Below are positions 35,980 through 44,988 of a DNA stretch of 46,740 bases, piece after piece. Position numbers and translations under genes: made by a program. This stretch comes from Methylacidiphilales bacterium. Its GTDB lineage: Bacteria > Verrucomicrobiota > Verrucomicrobiia > Methylacidiphilales > UBA1321. The DNA is taken from NCBI GenBank assembly GCA_026225555.1, contig JAMFSY010000028.1:1-46740 (forward strand), in the 5' to 3' direction. The notes under the pieces were generated by a model that did not search any database, had not been told where the DNA came from, and saw only the letters and a program-made list of their open reading frames with translations. Positions within the stretch are counted from its first letter, which is position 1. Each line of letters begins with the position of its first letter.

Positions 35980-36846
35980 TTAGCGGGGAAGGCTGCGCTG
36001 ATCGCGCTTGAGCAGATTGGCCCGGGCCTCTTCCAGGGCGGCGCGTTCCCGGGCGTCGAGACTGCCCACGCCATGCTTGGAGATTTTTTCGAGGATGGCG
36101 TCGATCGATTCGGTCGCCTTCCTGTCCTGGACGACCTTCAAATTATGCCGCCGCGCGAGGCGCTCGGAGCGACGCTCTTCCAGCCAGTTCATCAGCCAGT
36201 TGCTGCCGTGGCCCGCGCCGATCAGGCGCATGCTGAAGTAGGCGACGCCGGAGCAGGCCCAGAGGATGAATATCGAGGAGTAATCGTGCCCGGCGAGATC
36301 GATCAGGGTGGAGATGCCCAGCAGGATCCACATCAGGACGCGCGCTGAAAGGGGAATCCAGAAGGAGGGCATCGCGCCCGGATAAATCGTGGCGAAGGCG
36401 ACAAAGACGCCGAAGATCACGTCGCCGCAATTGAGATACGCCTGCGGGACCATGACCAATCCGAGCAGGGAGAGCAACACGGCGGGTACGATGATCAACG
36501 CCGCGTAAAATTTCAGATAGTTCCTGCGGCCCACAAACTGTTCGACCTCGCGGCCGAAAAAGTAGAGCAGGATCAGGCTGATCAAAAACCAAAGGGAGCG
36601 CGATTGAAAAAAGTAAGGATCGAACGCGACATAGCTGAAGAGCCGCCAGACTTGGCCGCGCCAGATTTCCGGCGTGCTCAAAGCCAGGTTGGAGGCGACG
36701 TTGCTATAACCGTAGGCCGAAATGCAGAGCGCCGAGACGACAAACGCCAGGATGTGCCCGACGATGATCAGCGTATTGGCGTAAATCGGACGCCCCTGCA
36801 TCCAGAAGAGAGGTCGGTAATCGTCCGATTGTTCGTGGTACAGCAT
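35980..36846 (-). CDS. Catalytically inactive rhomboid-like membrane protein, 288 aa
   Basis: Six or so membrane helices in rhomboid order, with EIWRGQVWRLFSYVAFDP matching the family's W-R-L-x-T/S-Y entry. The catalytic GxSGxxFG of helix 4 reads Asn139-Cys140-Gly141-Asp142-V-I-F-G (Gly where Ser is needed). The catalytic His of helix 6 is also missing (YSSIFILWACSGVAYF). The C-terminus, SIDAILEKISKHGVGSLDARERAALEEA, resembles the small helical domain seen after many bacterial rhomboids. It is therefore a pseudoprotease, perhaps a membrane-protein chaperone. A possible promoter is TAGACA-N17-TAATCT. Confidence 0.87.
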   Translation of the reverse strand: MLYHEQSDDYRPLFWMQGRPIYANTLIIVGHILAFVVSALCISAYGYSNVASNLALSTPEIWRGQVWRLFSYVAFDPYFFQSRSLWFLISLILLYFFGREVEQFVGRRNYLKFYAALIIVPAVLLSLLGLVMVPQAYLNCGDVIFGVFVAFATIYPGAMPSFWIPLSARVLMWILLGISTLIDLAGHDYSSIFILWACSGVAYFSMRLIGAGHGSNWLMNWLEERRSERLARRHNLKVVQDRKATESIDAILEKISKHGVGSLDARERAALEEARANLLKRDQRSLPR

Positions 36847-36947
36847 GGCGGGAAATCCGCTCTTAGATTAAGCGCGCTTGCCGATGCTGTCTAGAGCAGA
36901 GCGGGCCCTTGGCCCGATAAGGGGCGGCTGCTCGATCCGGAACGACC

Positions 36948-38255
36948 CTAAAGCCGCGCCGATTCCTTGATGCGCAGGTATTCGTTGATCGTTGCGGTGC
37001 TTAATTCCTCCGCCGGGACGCTGACGGAGGCAAGGCCGCGGCTACGCAGGCCGCGCAGGGTGCGTTGGTAGTCGTTCCAGATTTCCATCGCGGCGACGTG
37101 ACGGTAGGCCTCGAATTCATTTTCAGGGAGTTTGCGGGTGACGGCGAGGATTTCGGAGTTGCTGACGGTGACGATCACGGGCAGGTGCCGGGGCACGAGC
37201 GGCAGCGCGCCCTGGAGCAGGCTGTTCGCGGAGTGAGCGTCGCCGAGATCGGTGAAGCAGACAATCAGCGTCCGGCGCGAGCAATGCTTGAGGACGTGAT
37301 GAAAGACTGCGGCGTAATCCGATTCGTAGCGCGTGGCCTGGAGCGGGGTAAGGCTCCGCACGAGATGCGAGACCTGCGCTTGGCCTTTCTTCGGCTCGGC
37401 GTACGCGCGCAATTCGTCGTTGAAGACCGCGTAACCGACGAGATCGCCCTTGTGCAGCGCGACTTGGGCAAGATGGATCGCGGCATTGATGGCGTAATCG
37501 AGCTTACGGTAGTCGCCAATCCGGGGGCTCATCAGGCGTCCGGTATCGATCAGGATCATCAGTCGCTGGTCGCGCTCGGTTTCATACTGGCGGGTGATGA
37601 GTTTGTTGCGCTTGGCGGAGGCTTTCCAATCGATGTGGCGAAAATCGTCGTCCCGCAGATGTTCTCGCAACGATTCGAATTCGCGGCCTTCGCCCCGGCG
37701 GGAAACCCGTCGCCGACCGGCCTGAAGCGCACCCGCCAGGACGATTTGCAAATCCCGTGAACCTTCGCCGGTGAGATCGGGTAGCACCTGCACATTTTGC
37801 GGGAGAGCGACTTTTCCCTGGCGTTGAATCAAGCCGAGCGGGCCACTGACCCGATAAAAGACCGCGCCGAAAGCAAAGCTCCCGCGCCGGTAACTTTTCA
37901 GCGAATAACTTTGCGTGATTTCGCGCCGCGAGGGCAGGCGCAGGACGAGGGGCTTGGCCGGGCCGGTGAATTCCACGGGTGGGGAATCGATGATCTGAAA
38001 CGATGCCGCGTATTCGCTTTGGTTGAGCAGGCTCAACTCGACGTAGAAAAGTTTCGCCTGCCGGAGAACGGCGGGAACCTGGCGCCGGATCTTGAGCGCG
38101 TCCCGCGGGATGAAGACGATATCGGCCAGCACAGCGCAGGTGAGCAGCAGGGTAAGGCAGATGCTCAGCATCATGCCATCCGGCAACCACGTCGAACCCA
38201 GGGCGAGCAAAATCGCCGTGGCGAGCGTGAAGTAGAAGCGGGGCTGGAAGACCAT
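36948..38255 (-). CDS. DUF58 protein (vWA-like), 435 aa
   Basis: Two N-terminal membrane helices precede an immunoglobulin-like middle and the DUF58 signature: GEGREFESLREHLRDDDFRHIDWKASAK (as EFESLREHLRDDDFRHIDW) and YETERDQRLMILIDTGRLM, the start of a von Willebrand A-type fold. It always travels with MoxR ATPases, as here, and is thought to act with them in protein-complex maturation or stress tolerance. It follows moxR on the same transcript, with a repeat remnant and a hairpin in the gap. Confidence 0.92.
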   Translation of the reverse strand: MVFQPRFYFTLATAILLALGSTWLPDGMMLSICLTLLLTCAVLADIVFIPRDALKIRRQVPAVLRQAKLFYVELSLLNQSEYAASFQIIDSPPVEFTGPAKPLVLRLPSRREITQSYSLKSYRRGSFAFGAVFYRVSGPLGLIQRQGKVALPQNVQVLPDLTGEGSRDLQIVLAGALQAGRRRVSRRGEGREFESLREHLRDDDFRHIDWKASAKRNKLITRQYETERDQRLMILIDTGRLMSPRIGDYRKLDYAINAAIHLAQVALHKGDLVGYAVFNDELRAYAEPKKGQAQVSHLVRSLTPLQATRYESDYAAVFHHVLKHCSRRTLIVCFTDLGDAHSANSLLQGALPLVPRHLPVIVTVSNSEILAVTRKLPENEFEAYRHVAAMEIWNDYQRTLRGLRSRGLASVSVPAEELSTATINEYLRIKESARL

Positions 38256-38276
38256 GGATGCTTAAGGAAGGTCTAA

Positions 38277-38334
38277 ATAAAATCGGTCATCCCAAGGCTT
38301 TCGAAAGAGGGCCGTCTCCCGCCCTCCGCGGGAG
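38277..38334 (-). repeat. Degenerate repeat remnant E between moxR and DUF58
   Basis: GTCATCCCAAGGCTTTCGAA (38286-38305) aligns with the 27-nt repeat arm with several changes. It is followed by a CCCGC/GCGGG hairpin. No opposite arm is left. Confidence 0.4.
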
Positions 38335-39276
38335 TCACCTCGGCACTTCCACCGAGGCGAGAAGCTGATCGATGACTTGTTCCACCGTGATGCCCTCGAT
38401 CTCCGTTTCCGCTGTGCGCACCAGGCGGTGGCGCAGGATGGGATAGGCGAGTTCCTTGATGTCGTCCGGGGTGATGAAGGCCCGTTCGCGCAAAGCGGCG
38501 AGAACGCGGGCGCTGCGGACCCAGGCGCGGCCGGCGCGCGGGCTTGCGCCCAGGGCCAGTTGCGGGCTTTGCCGGGAAGCGGTGAGCAGTCGCAGCGTGT
38601 AATCGTAGATCGACGGTTCGATCGTGACCGTTTCGATTTCACGCCGCATGGCCACGAAATCCTCCGCGCTGACCTTTGGCTGGATGATCTCTTCCACACG
38701 AGTGGAAAAGGGCGCCTGTTGCAGGAGGATCAATTCATCGGCGGGCGTCGGATACTCGACCTTGATCTTAAAAAGGAAGCGGTCGGTCTGGGCCTCGGGC
38801 AGGGGAAAGGTGCCTTCGTACTCGATCGGGTTCTGCGTGGCGATGACGAAGAAGTGTTCGGGTAAGGGGCGGGAAACACCATCGACCGTGGCCTGGTGTT
38901 CCTCCATGGCTTCGAGGAGGGCCGACTGGGTTTTTGGCGGCGTGCGGTTGATTTCGTCCGCGAGCAGAATGTCGGCGAAAATGGGGCCGGGCAAAAACTT
39001 GAAGGTATGGGTATCGGGCTGAAAAACGTTGGTGCCGATCAGGTCCGAGGGCATGAGGTCGGGGGTAAACTGGATGCGTTTGAAGCTCACCTGAAGGCTG
39101 GCCGCAAGGGCGCGGGCGAAGAGCGTCTTGGCCAGGCCGGGCACGCCTTCGAGAATGACGTGGCCGCCGGCGAGCAGGGCGATAAGCGTTTTTTCCACGA
39201 CGGCCTCCTGGCCGACGATGACTTTTTTGATTTCCTGCCGGATTTCGGCAGCACGGGTTGCGAGGGTCGGGTTCAT
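38335..39276 (-). CDS. MoxR family AAA+ ATPase, 313 aa
   Basis: Walker A GVPGLAKTLFARAL, Walker B ADILLADEINRTPPKTQSALLEAM, sensor 1 FVIATQNPIEYEGTFPLPEAQTDRF and the C-terminal lid (SPRAGRAWVRSARVLAAL) are all typical of MoxR. These ATPases work with DUF58/vWA proteins, encoded next. Its ATG overlaps the DUF4350 stop by 4 nt (39273-39276). Confidence 0.96.
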   Translation of the reverse strand: MNPTLATRAAEIRQEIKKVIVGQEAVVEKTLIALLAGGHVILEGVPGLAKTLFARALAASLQVSFKRIQFTPDLMPSDLIGTNVFQPDTHTFKFLPGPIFADILLADEINRTPPKTQSALLEAMEEHQATVDGVSRPLPEHFFVIATQNPIEYEGTFPLPEAQTDRFLFKIKVEYPTPADELILLQQAPFSTRVEEIIQPKVSAEDFVAMRREIETVTIEPSIYDYTLRLLTASRQSPQLALGASPRAGRAWVRSARVLAALRERAFITPDDIKELAYPILRHRLVRTAETEIEGITVEQVIDQLLASVEVPR

Positions 39277-40490
39277 GCCATGGCGGATTTAATTTCGATC
39301 AATTCACGGGCGACGCGCAGCCAGCCGGTGGGGGGAAGCCCGCTGACATAGTCACGGGAATCAAAGCGCTGCGCCAGTTTTTTCCACTTGGGCAACTGCG
39401 GGTAGGCCTGTTCGAGGCGCGAGGCGATCAAGGCGTGCGTCGCGTCCGGCGGAAGATTGAGCCGGTGCACGATGCGCTGATGAGTCTCGCGAAAAAGGTA
39501 GGCGATCATGTCGTTGCGCAGGTCCGCGCGCTGGTAGAGATCGGCGATCGAATCGATGAACTCGAGGGTCGAGCGACCGCTGCTTTTGCGCAGGGGTAAA
39601 ACGGGGCCGAACCGGACAAGCGAGGAACCAAGAAAGGTCAGCACGCCGAGAATCGCCAGCATTCCGCCAAAACGGAAGCCGGGATGCTCGAGCAGCCGGG
39701 CCAGGGCGAAAATGGTGGAAAAGCCGTGGTGACTTTCCTCAAAGAAAAGATGCCGGGGAGGCTGGCCATCGGGTGCCAAAAGATGGAGGACGATGGCAAG
39801 ATTGTCTCCCTGGGAGAGATAGTCGTTGCTAAGAATCTGGGCCGATGCGCCGCAAATAACCCGGCCTGCTCCATGCGGAAAATCGACCAGATAGGGCTGC
39901 CCTTCCTTCTCCCAAAGCACGCGTGCCAAGGAGGGCGAGGTGATGGGCAGGGGAGGCGTGCGAGGGAGTACCAGCAGACCGTTCTCGTGGGCTTCCGGCA
40001 CGGGAGAAATCCTCATTTCCTCGCTGGGGGACACGTCCAGCGGATGAAGAAAGTCGGAAAACGAGCCGCTGGTTTTATCCTCCGGGACGATCAGGCCGAA
40101 TTCCCGAAGCAGTTGCCGGGTGTCTTCCCAGTTCCCAAGTGCGCCGAGGAGAACGAGCGTATTGCCCTTCTGCACCCACTGGCCGAGGAGAGAGATTTCC
40201 TGGTCCGAGAAACTGACGCGCGTGGCCACCGCCGACCGGGTGATGATCAGCGTGTTGCCGCTGCCGTAAGCGGAAAGCCGGCTCAAGGGTTCCCGCCAAC
40301 GTTCGACCGGCCAGTTCAGGTCGGCCAGGGTCTGGTAGAACGCCATGCTTCCGGCCCCAACGGGATTGAAGCTGGAGGGGAGCCACGGGTCCTGCGGTGC
40401 GTGGCGCGCGGAGCGATTGAGGAACGCGAGCAGGACCACCAACGCGATGATGACCAGCAGGACCCGGACGTAGAGGCTGTTGCGATTCAT
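39273..40490 (-). CDS. DUF4350 membrane-anchored protein, 405 aa
   Basis: An N-terminal helix (VRVLLVIIALVVLLAFLN), a periplasmic or cytosolic domain with a GATase-like fold (FNPVGAGSMAFYQTLADLNWPVERW, TLVLLG), then a second helix near residue 290 (GGMLAILGVLTFLGSSLVRFG) and a helical end. This is the usual DUF4350 layout in DUF4129-DUF4350-MoxR-DUF58 operons. Start 40490 (MNRNSLYVR) gives an ATGA overlap with the DUF4129 stop; the frame is open further upstream but without support. Confidence 0.88.
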   Translation of the reverse strand: MNRNSLYVRVLLVIIALVVLLAFLNRSARHAPQDPWLPSSFNPVGAGSMAFYQTLADLNWPVERWREPLSRLSAYGSGNTLIITRSAVATRVSFSDQEISLLGQWVQKGNTLVLLGALGNWEDTRQLLREFGLIVPEDKTSGSFSDFLHPLDVSPSEEMRISPVPEAHENGLLVLPRTPPLPITSPSLARVLWEKEGQPYLVDFPHGAGRVICGASAQILSNDYLSQGDNLAIVLHLLAPDGQPPRHLFFEESHHGFSTIFALARLLEHPGFRFGGMLAILGVLTFLGSSLVRFGPVLPLRKSSGRSTLEFIDSIADLYQRADLRNDMIAYLFRETHQRIVHRLNLPPDATHALIASRLEQAYPQLPKWKKLAQRFDSRDYVSGLPPTGWLRVARELIEIKSAMA

Positions 40491-41245
40491 GCGGGTTTCG
40501 CGGCGGGGGAAGGCCGTTCCGGGAGATGCAGCATCAGCGCGGCTTCGTTGACCTCCTGATAAAAGGCCTGCCAATCGGGCTCGGTAATGGCGCGGCGTCC
40601 ATAAATGAAGCGGTCATAGGCATCGACCGTGCGATCCAGCAACGCAAAGGCGGAATCGGTCTGGGGATGGGCATGGAGTTGCGCCAAGTATTCGCGATTG
40701 GTGCGGCTGCGGTCGGCCTCCACGAGATGCTCCCTTTCGAGGCGGGAAAGGAATTGCCGCCAGGTGACGAGCCACGCGGCATGCCAGTCTCCCGCCGCAA
40801 TCGTGCGGCGCAGTTCCTCTTCATAATACTCGGGCGGACGAAAAGTTTTCTGCACCGGATCTTCCGCCTCGGCGGGGAGGTCCCACTCCTGCCGGCGCCG
40901 GGTCAGGCGCACGACGGCATAGAGCAAACCGACGATGGAAAGCAGGACCAGCAGTGTCATCAGCAACGAGGCGAACCGCGGCATTTCCTGGGTGTATTTG
41001 AATTCGCCGAATTTCGCGCCGAGCCGGGTGAACCACTGTGAGAGAAGGTCTCTCACCCGCTCGTTTACATCCGGCTCGGTCGATTCCTGGAATTCGGGGC
41101 GGGCGACGATCTGGTGGTAATGCTCCGCGACATGGGTGGGATCGGTGACCGGCGCGGGCTCGCTGGCCGGGGCGGCGGCGGCGCCGGGCAGCACGCCGAG
41201 AAGGAGAAAGAGCACCGGCAAAAAGCGGAGGAAATGCATCCTCAT
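40487..41245 (-). CDS. DUF4129 membrane protein, 252 aa
   Basis: A signal peptide (FLRFLPVLFLLLGVLPGAAAA), a region outside the membrane, one transmembrane helix (ASLLMTLLVLLSIVGLLYAVV) and a cytosolic DUF4129 domain with DWHAAWLVTWRQFLSRLEREHLVEADRSRTNREYL (the R-x-x-T-x-x-E element). Its start at 41245 overlaps the upstream stop by 4 nt. Function is unknown; related domains occur in transglutaminase-like envelope proteins, again with MoxR. Confidence 0.88.
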   Translation of the reverse strand: MRMHFLRFLPVLFLLLGVLPGAAAAPASEPAPVTDPTHVAEHYHQIVARPEFQESTEPDVNERVRDLLSQWFTRLGAKFGEFKYTQEMPRFASLLMTLLVLLSIVGLLYAVVRLTRRRQEWDLPAEAEDPVQKTFRPPEYYEEELRRTIAAGDWHAAWLVTWRQFLSRLEREHLVEADRSRTNREYLAQLHAHPQTDSAFALLDRTVDAYDRFIYGRRAITEPDWQAFYQEVNEAALMLHLPERPSPAAKPA

Positions 41246-42240
41246 TTTGTCGTTCCCAGATGGCTGGCCATGAATTCGAGATCGAAGCCCTCGCGTCGAA
41301 TGCGCACGTCGTAATAGAAGAGGGTCGTGGCGATGAGATAGAGGGGCAGGAGAAGCGAGTTGGAAAGCAGGACAAGAATCTGGCTCAGGACCATCGCCGA
41401 CTCGGGCGGCGCGGTGATCTGGCCAATCGATCCGTGACGCAGGACTTCGTTGATCGCATGCATGGTCATCGGAAGCGAGGTCAGGGAGAGCGAAAGGAAC
41501 TCGATGACGAAGAGGGGCAGGAGCAGAAAGCTCAGCCGCATCTCGCCCCAATAAAGAATGCCCAGCCCGGGGTCATAGCGGACAAGGTCGGACGATCTTT
41601 GCACCGCTTTCCAGCCCGAGAGGCCTTCCAGAGCGACGGCGGGAACGGTGACCATGAGGCGCATAAAGACAATCAGAACCGGTACAATCGAGGCCACGAG
41701 CAAGAGAAGGCTGACGCCAAAAAATAGGATCACCGCCCAAATTTGCACCGGGGGGGAAATCACGACGTAGACATAAATCGCCGTCAAGGCAATGACGGGA
41801 AAGACGCCGCTAAAGCTGATCAGAAGAATATTCAGGAGGCTGGTCCACAACGAAGCGCCGAGGCAGCTTTTCAAGCGCCTCAAACTGCCCTTGATCGAAG
41901 GAACGCGGCCGAGATAGGCATCGGCCAGGTAAACGGTCAGCACCACATCGAAGCCGAAGGTGACCACCTGCCCAATCGCCCAAATGGCGAGGACCGCTCC
42001 AGCCCGCGGCAGATCGGTTGGGGGGCGTTCCATGAGTCCGCCTTGAAGCGGCATGAACTTGATCAGATAGATGAGCGCCTGGCTGGTAATCAGGGGCGCT
42101 GTCTGGCAGAGGAGGGCGAGCAGGAGAAGTCCCGCGAAGTGGGCGCGATAAAGCGTGAAACCCCGGTCGATCAACTCGCTCGTGGTGAGCGGTCGCAGAT
42201 CGACTGTCGTGGCGAGGGGGACGGATATGCTCTCGGCCAT
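41242..42240 (-). CDS. Multi-pass membrane protein of the MoxR operon, 332 aa
   Basis: About six hydrophobic helices. The N-terminal LRPLTTSELIDRGFTLYRAHF is a typical opening of membrane proteins that accompany DUF4129 genes and resemble the membrane domain of glycerophosphodiester phosphodiesterases; GWKAVQRSSDLVRYD matches the same group. No catalytic residues are visible. It follows gltX by 19 nt and is coupled to DUF4129 by a 4-nt overlap. Confidence 0.82.
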   Translation of the reverse strand: MAESISVPLATTVDLRPLTTSELIDRGFTLYRAHFAGLLLLALLCQTAPLITSQALIYLIKFMPLQGGLMERPPTDLPRAGAVLAIWAIGQVVTFGFDVVLTVYLADAYLGRVPSIKGSLRRLKSCLGASLWTSLLNILLISFSGVFPVIALTAIYVYVVISPPVQIWAVILFFGVSLLLLVASIVPVLIVFMRLMVTVPAVALEGLSGWKAVQRSSDLVRYDPGLGILYWGEMRLSFLLLPLFVIEFLSLSLTSLPMTMHAINEVLRHGSIGQITAPPESAMVLSQILVLLSNSLLLPLYLIATTLFYYDVRIRREGFDLEFMASHLGTTK

Positions 42241-42259
42241 GTGGGTTTTGACGCTGGTC

Positions 42260-43609
42260 TCACGTTCCCGGCGAAGCGGTGAATTCCTTCTCCGCGCGTT
42301 CCAGGCGGCTCAGCACCCGTGCGCGGCCCAGCACTTCCAGCAAGTGGTAGAGACTCGGCCCGACCGAGCTTCCGGAGACGGCCAGTCGGGTGGGATGGAT
42401 CAGCGCGCCCAGCTTCTGGCCGGTGGCTGCGGCGAGCGCCTTGAATTCTGTTTCGAGGGTGAGGGCATTGAAGTCCTTCGGGTTGATCTGGCTCAGTCGT
42501 TCGTGCAACTTGACGAGGTTGGTCAATCCTTCCGTGGTGAAGACTTTCTTTGCCGCCGCGGGATCGAACGGGAAATCTTCCCGGAAGAAATGGCCCATCC
42601 AGTCGGGCAGTTCGCGGCCCACCTTGATCTTTTCCTTCACGATGGCCAGCGCCGCGCGGAAATAGGCGTGGTCGTATTTCTCGCCGAGGATGCCGTGGCG
42701 GCGCAGGATCTCGAGCGCGAGCGGTTCGATCGATTCAATCGGCGCGGCCCGGAAATATTCGCCGTTGATCCAGAAAAGTTTATCGGCATCGAAGCGGGCG
42801 TTGGCCCGGTTGACCTGAGGCAGGTCGAAGAGCGCGATCACGTCCTCAATGGGCAAGATTTCGCGGTTGTCCTTCGGTGACCAGCCGAGCAGGCAAAGAT
42901 AATTGCGCACGGCGGCGGGCAGGTAGCCCTCCTTCTCATAGTCCTCAATGGAAGCGCCGACATCTCGCTTGCTCATCTTGGAGCCATTGGGATTCAGGAT
43001 CAGAGGGATGTGGGCGTAACGCGGCGGCTTCGCGCCGAAGGCTTCGATGAGCGCCAGATGCTTGTGGGTGTTGGAGAGATGGTCCTCGCCCCGGATGACG
43101 TGGGTGATGCCCATTTCGAGATCGTCCACGACGTTGACGAGATGGAAGACCGGCGAGCCGTCCTTGCGCTGGATGACGAGGTCGGGCTCGTTGGTGCGAT
43201 CGAACTGGATGTCGCCGCAGATCAAATCGGGCACGACAATCGGGGTCTTCGGCGTGCGGAACTTGATCGCGCCGTCCGATTCATAGGCTTTGCCCTCGGA
43301 GAGCAGTTGATCCACGTAACGTTTATAGATGGCGCCGCGCTGACTTTGGAAATAGGGCCCACGATCTCCCCTGACCGCGCCTCCCGGTTGCGGGCCTTCG
43401 TCCCAATGAAATCCCAACCAGCGCAGGCCGTTGAAAATGACCTCGATGTATTCGGGCTTGTTGCGCGAGGCATCGGTGTCCTCGACGCGGAGGATGAAGG
43501 TGCCGCCCGTGTGGCGGGCGTAAAGCCAGTTGAAGAGCGCAGTGCGGGCGCTGCCAATGTGAAACATGCCCGTCGGAGATGGGGCGAAACGGACGCGAAC
43601 AGATTCCAT
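42260..43609 (-). CDS. gltX: Glutamyl-tRNA synthetase, 449 aa
   Basis: Class I synthetase charging tRNA-Glu, and perhaps tRNA-Gln. VRFAPSPTGMFHIGSARTALFNWLYAR contains the HIGH-type signature (His17-Ile-Gly-Ser20), RGEDHLSNTHKHLALIEAFG is conserved, and KMSKR at 211-215 is the second signature. The start at 43609 (MESVRVRFAPSP) fits the family, with a TAAGTT box 5 bp upstream; the frame is open to 43699. Length is at the short end of the family. It heads the membrane-protein/MoxR operon. Confidence 0.96.
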   Translation of the reverse strand: MESVRVRFAPSPTGMFHIGSARTALFNWLYARHTGGTFILRVEDTDASRNKPEYIEVIFNGLRWLGFHWDEGPQPGGAVRGDRGPYFQSQRGAIYKRYVDQLLSEGKAYESDGAIKFRTPKTPIVVPDLICGDIQFDRTNEPDLVIQRKDGSPVFHLVNVVDDLEMGITHVIRGEDHLSNTHKHLALIEAFGAKPPRYAHIPLILNPNGSKMSKRDVGASIEDYEKEGYLPAAVRNYLCLLGWSPKDNREILPIEDVIALFDLPQVNRANARFDADKLFWINGEYFRAAPIESIEPLALEILRRHGILGEKYDHAYFRAALAIVKEKIKVGRELPDWMGHFFREDFPFDPAAAKKVFTTEGLTNLVKLHERLSQINPKDFNALTLETEFKALAAATGQKLGALIHPTRLAVSGSSVGPSLYHLLEVLGRARVLSRLERAEKEFTASPGT

Positions 43610-43840
43610 TTCAGAACTTAATCTGCCCGGGCCCACATGACACGGAAATTTTGGTCCTGCGGACGGCGGCATTTGCGGAGGAAGGAGCGCAGAGCGCAAA
43701 TTTTGCTTATCGTGAGGAGGGTGAAAGGCGGCTGGAAATGGTTTGAAGAGCCCGTTATCTCAGGGTGAATATCACCTGAAATTTTGAGATCGGCTTGTTT
43801 CCGGATGCTGCCATTCTTCAAAAGCCCTCGGTTCATCTTT

Positions 43841-44374
43841 ATGACGCGCCTCACCTTTCTCTTCCTGCTGACTTTCGCCTTCGCCCCGGTTCTGGCCATG
43901 GATGACGGGCCTCCCATTTCCATTACCAGCCCGGACGAGGCATCGACCTATGTCTTTGCCGTGCTGAAGAATCACAGCCTGGTCTGGAGCGCCAAGAGCC
44001 ACGAGCTTATCGCCCGGCTAATCTTTGCCGAAGTCGATCAGGAAGGCGGTTCGGCCAATGACGACGCCCACGATTTCCGGTTGCCGGGAGTGAACCTCGA
44101 TCCGGCCAAGGGACTCTTTTTCGCGACCTCACCCAAGGGTGAGATCATTCCGGTCGCCCGCTTTAAAACCGTCCTTTTCATGAAGACCGTCCAGACGTTG
44201 CCGAATGCGGTGGTCCGAGTGGTGAGAAACAAGGGGCAGGTCTCGGTTATCCTCGAGGCCATCAACCCGAATGACCCGGCCATGCATCCGCGCCCCGGCG
44301 CCGCTGTCCCTTCCACTGAGGATCCCGACGGCACGCACACTCACACACTGGATATCGACCAGATCCTGCATTAG
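43841..44374 (+). CDS. Small secreted protein, unknown, 177 aa
   Basis: A signal peptide (MTRLTFLFLLTFAFAPVLAMDD) leads a mature protein of about 158 residues with no recognised domain. It shows a hydrophobic centre (SHELIARLIFAEVDQEGG) and a His/Asp-rich end (DPDGTHTHTLDIDQILH). The start at 43841 is chosen for the signal peptide; the frame is open to 43784. A second secreted-protein gene begins 8 nt downstream, so the two form a small operon. Confidence 0.7.
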   Translation: MTRLTFLFLLTFAFAPVLAMDDGPPISITSPDEASTYVFAVLKNHSLVWSAKSHELIARLIFAEVDQEGGSANDDAHDFRLPGVNLDPAKGLFFATSPKGEIIPVARFKTVLFMKTVQTLPNAVVRVVRNKGQVSVILEAINPNDPAMHPRPGAAVPSTEDPDGTHTHTLDIDQILH

Positions 44375-44382
44375 GTTGCGGC

Positions 44383-44838
44383 ATGAAAAGATTATTTTTC
44401 AGCCTCGGCCTGGGACTTCTTTTTCTGGTCACACCCGTCTCGGCGGCGAAGGCGCATGTTTGGGAAGTCGGTAGCCCGGACCACCAACAGACTTTTACCT
44501 TCGGCACGGAACAGCATCGGGCGTGGATGCAAAAGGGGGACCATCTCAGTATCGTGATGAAGTTCACCAATGATCCCTACGTCGATCAAACGAATCCGCG
44601 TCTGTATGACGACTTCATCTTCAACTTTCCCAATGTGACCCTGGGGAAGGATGGACGGACCTTTTACTACCAGGCGCCCGGAGGACGTGCCGTCGCGGTG
44701 GCCTTCCGTCGGCCTGGTCTTTTCGGCGATGAAGTGACCTTGCTGCCTTCCAGTTTCCTCGCCGTGCAAAAGCCGCACGGGCTGTTGAGCCTGACGCTGG
44801 TCGTTACGGATCACGCCCCGGCAACGGCCTCGAACTGA
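44383..44838 (+). CDS. Small secreted protein, unknown, 151 aa
   Basis: A signal peptide (MKRLFFSLGLGLLFLVTPVSAAKA) is followed by a beta-rich mature part (HVWEVGSPDHQQTFTFG, LSIVMKFTNDPYVD, FIFNFPNVTLGKDGRTFYY). Composition suggests a small beta-sandwich in the periplasm. No family is recognised. It starts 8 nt after the preceding secreted-protein gene and is followed by repeat copy C. Confidence 0.72.
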   Translation: MKRLFFSLGLGLLFLVTPVSAAKAHVWEVGSPDHQQTFTFGTEQHRAWMQKGDHLSIVMKFTNDPYVDQTNPRLYDDFIFNFPNVTLGKDGRTFYYQAPGGRAVAVAFRRPGLFGDEVTLLPSSFLAVQKPHGLLSLTLVVTDHAPATASN

Positions 44839-44869
44839 GGCTGTGAGTCTGAGTTGCGACTGGACAACC

Positions 44870-44985
44870 GAAGGCAGTCATCCTGAGCTTGTCGAAGGAT
44901 CAGTTCAGTTGTTCTTCACCGAGGCAGAACTGATCCTTCGACAAGCTCAGGATGACCGAAGCTTTTGAGAGTGAGCCTTTTTCAG
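44870..44985. repeat. Inverted-repeat element, copy C
   Basis: The 27-nt arm at 44877-44903 is repeated inverted at 44930-44956 with a 26-nt centre containing ACCGAGGCAGAA, shared with copy B. The right flank CTTTTGAGAGTGAGCC matches copy A. It lies between convergent genes, as do the other full copies. Confidence 0.87.
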
Positions 44986-44988
44986 CTC

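Noticed and set aside
41246..41551. Extension of the DUF4129 frame into the upstream membrane-protein gene
   Set aside because: The ATGA overlap at 41242-41245 and the signal peptide define the start; the extension has no domain similarity.
43610..43840. tRNA or small RNA gene in the gtlX-secreted protein gap
   Set aside because: No cloverleaf, terminator or conserved RNA motif could be found by eye; the gap appears to hold only promoter sequence.
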